Part shown: positions 62,923-64,000 of the stretch, in pieces
How the letters are laid out: each line of letters opens with the position of its first letter
Position numbering within the stretch: position 1 is the stretch's first letter
Source: Polaromonas sp.
GTDB lineage: Bacteria > Pseudomonadota > Gammaproteobacteria > Burkholderiales > Burkholderiaceae_C
Reading direction: 5' to 3'
DNA length: 64,000 nucleotides
Assembly (NCBI GenBank): GCA_013298945.1
Contig: JAAFJR010000006.1
Span: 84,027 to 148,026 of the forward strand
The notes under the pieces: generated by a model
What the model saw: only the letters and a program-made list of their open reading frames with translations
The model's database searches: none
Told to the model about the DNA's origin: nothing
Made by a program: the position numbers and the translations under genes

Positions 62923-64000
62923 TCAAGCTGCGCCTAAAGCCGCATCCACCAACTCCACCCAATGCTTCACCGGCGTCTGCGTGCCGCTTTGCAGATGGGT
63001 GATGCAGCCGATGTTGGCGGAAACGATGACTTCGGGATTCATGTCGTTTAAATTGCCCAATTTACGGTCGCGCAGTTGGTAGGCAATCTCAGGCTGCAGG
63101 ACGGAATAGGTGCCCGCTGAACCGCAGCACAGATGCGCTTCGCAGCTGGCGACGTTGATTTTGAACCCCAATGCGCCTAGATGCTTTTCAACGCCACCAC
63201 GCAGCTGCTGACCATGCTGCAAAGTACAAGGCGGGTGAAAAGCGACTTGCTGAGCTACTTTAGCGGAGACTTTGCCCTGCAATTGATCGACCAAATCAGG
63301 CAACAGTTCGCTCAAATCTTTCGTTAAGTCACTGATTTTCTTGGCTTTTTCGGCGTATTGCGGGTCGTCTTGCAGGATGTGGCCGTACTCTTTGACCGTC
63401 ACACCGCAGCCGGAGGCGTTCATGACGATAGCCTCAATTTGACCGGTTTCAACCAGCGGCCACCAAGCGTCGATATTGATCCGCATGTGCGCTTTACCGC
63501 CGTCTTGGTCGTTCAGGTGAAACTTCACCGCGCCGCAGCAGCCGGCTTTGGGTGCTGTCAGGGTTTGTATGCCCGCTGCATCCAGCACACGGCGGGTGGC
63601 GGCGTTGATGTTAGGGGACATGGCGGGCTGCACGCAACCTTCTAGCATCAGCACTTTACGCTGATGCGCCCGCGTTGGAATCACGCCAAATGCTTGTTTT
63701 GCAGGGACTTTGTTCTTCAACGACGCCGGCAAAAGCGGTCTAACCAACTGCCCCAACGCCATCGCCGGTGCGAACAGGGGCGATGGCAAACCTTCTTTCA
63801 GCGCCCAACGCACCGCTTTTTCAGCGGCGGGGCGTTCCACCTTGGCATCTACAATTTTGCGGCCAATATCGACCAAATGGCCATAGTCGACGCCGCTGGG
63901 GCAGGTGGATTCGCAGTTGCGGCAGGTCAAACATCGGTCTAGATGCAGCTGGGTTTCGCGGGTGGGCGTCATGCCTTCCAGCACTTGCTTCATCAAGTAA
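62923..64000 (-). CDS. glcF: Glycolate oxidase iron-sulfur subunit (partial)
   Basis: The window holds the C-terminal 359 residues; the first part of the gene lies beyond position 64000. The sequence enters in the middle of the ferredoxin region (YLMKQVLEG), then LDRCLTCRNCESTCPSGV (second 4Fe-4S cluster) and two CCG-type motifs (APKAGCCGAVKFH; EAHLCCGSAGTYS). GlcF works with GlcD/GlcE to oxidise glycolate to glyoxylate at the membrane. The end is followed by the TIGR03643 gene on the same strand. Confidence 0.92.
   Translation of the reverse strand, partial: YLMKQVLEGMTPTRETQLHLDRCLTCRNCESTCPSGVDYGHLVDIGRKIVDAKVERPAAEKAVRWALKEGLPSPLFAPAMALGQLVRPLLPASLKNKVPAKQAFGVIPTRAHQRKVLMLEGCVQPAMSPNINAATRRVLDAAGIQTLTAPKAGCCGAVKFHLNDQDGGKAHMRINIDAWWPLVETGQIEAIVMNASGCGVTVKEYGHILQDDPQYAEKAKKISDLTKDLSELLPDLVDQLQGKVSAKVAQQVAFHPPCTLQHGQQLRGGVEKHLGALGFKINVASCEAHLCCGSAGTYSVLQPEIAYQLRDRKLGNLNDMNPEVIVSANIGCITHLQSGTQTPVKHWVELVDAALGAA

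Overview
The window reads as an ordinary chromosomal segment of a betaproteobacterium, most likely Burkholderiales near Comamonadaceae. Family-level markers are PhaM, DUF3567, DUF3025, DUF3108, DUF2946, a TIGR03643-type protein, a topoisomerase III with a C-terminal SWIB domain, and the pairs queA-tgt and kdsD-kdsC-lptC. I see no rRNA, tRNA, CRISPR array, prophage or insertion sequence. Genes are densely packed, and no gene-free stretch exceeds about 250 bases.

Layout. 1-3.9 kb: glycerol catabolism (glpD, cut by the window edge, and glpK), proC, ubiA. 3.9-10.9 kb: oxyR, a glutamine amidotransferase, an acyl-CoA synthetase, slyX, an orphan ABC ATPase, and an AEC transporter / serine hydrolase / HNH operon. 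11-15.7 kb: recG and the queuosine genes queA and tgt. 15.7-22.4 kb: a FIST sensor protein, phaM, a PCu(A)C copper chaperone, DUF2946, marC, a fumarylacetoacetase-like hydrolase, DUF3108 and DUF3567. 22.4-30.1 kb: an aminotransferase, an MFS transporter, a Kef-type antiporter, and kdsD-kdsC-lptC-SDR. 30.2-34.5 kb: a glycine-rich RRM protein, then a copper-responsive bufferin (RiPP metallophore) locus with its own ECF sigma / anti-sigma pair. 34.6-41.1 kb: a TlpA-like thioredoxin, a YiiX-like hydrolase, a metallophosphoesterase, a porin, amt, and an amino-acid binding protein. 41.2-51.9 kb: topB with SWIB, a SET-domain protein, birA, a SPOR-like protein, a TctDE-like two-component system, an AEC transporter, and priA. 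52-64 kb: TetR, TPR and LysR genes, pyrC, DUF3025, htpX, a FAD enzyme, cysK, an MBL hydrolase, rfbF, an SDR, a TIGR03643 protein, and glcF, cut by the window edge.

The most unusual signal is a family of about 12 dispersed 43-54 bp repeats. Each has a conserved arm (TAGCCGGCGTATTTATTGCC) followed by an AT-rich palindrome around AGCTATTAA..TTAATAGCT. Six copies lie between genes, several as hairpins. Six lie inside coding sequences of unrelated proteins: the PCu(A)C chaperone, an SDR, BufC, PriA, a DUF3025 protein, and more weakly an MBL hydrolase. Four coding copies are read in the same strand and frame, giving a shared peptide of the type [19 protein letters not shown] stop present in that frame in four of six intergenic copies is GAG or CAG in all four. 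This resembles the translated palindromic elements of Rickettsia, but in a free-living-type betaproteobacterial genome.

Several regulatory sites can be read directly: a sigma-54 -24/-12 element upstream of amt, a sigma-32-like promoter upstream of htpX, a Pho-box-like site before the metallophosphoesterase gene, and a strictly alternating purine-pyrimidine (Z-DNA-prone) tract between topB and the SET gene.
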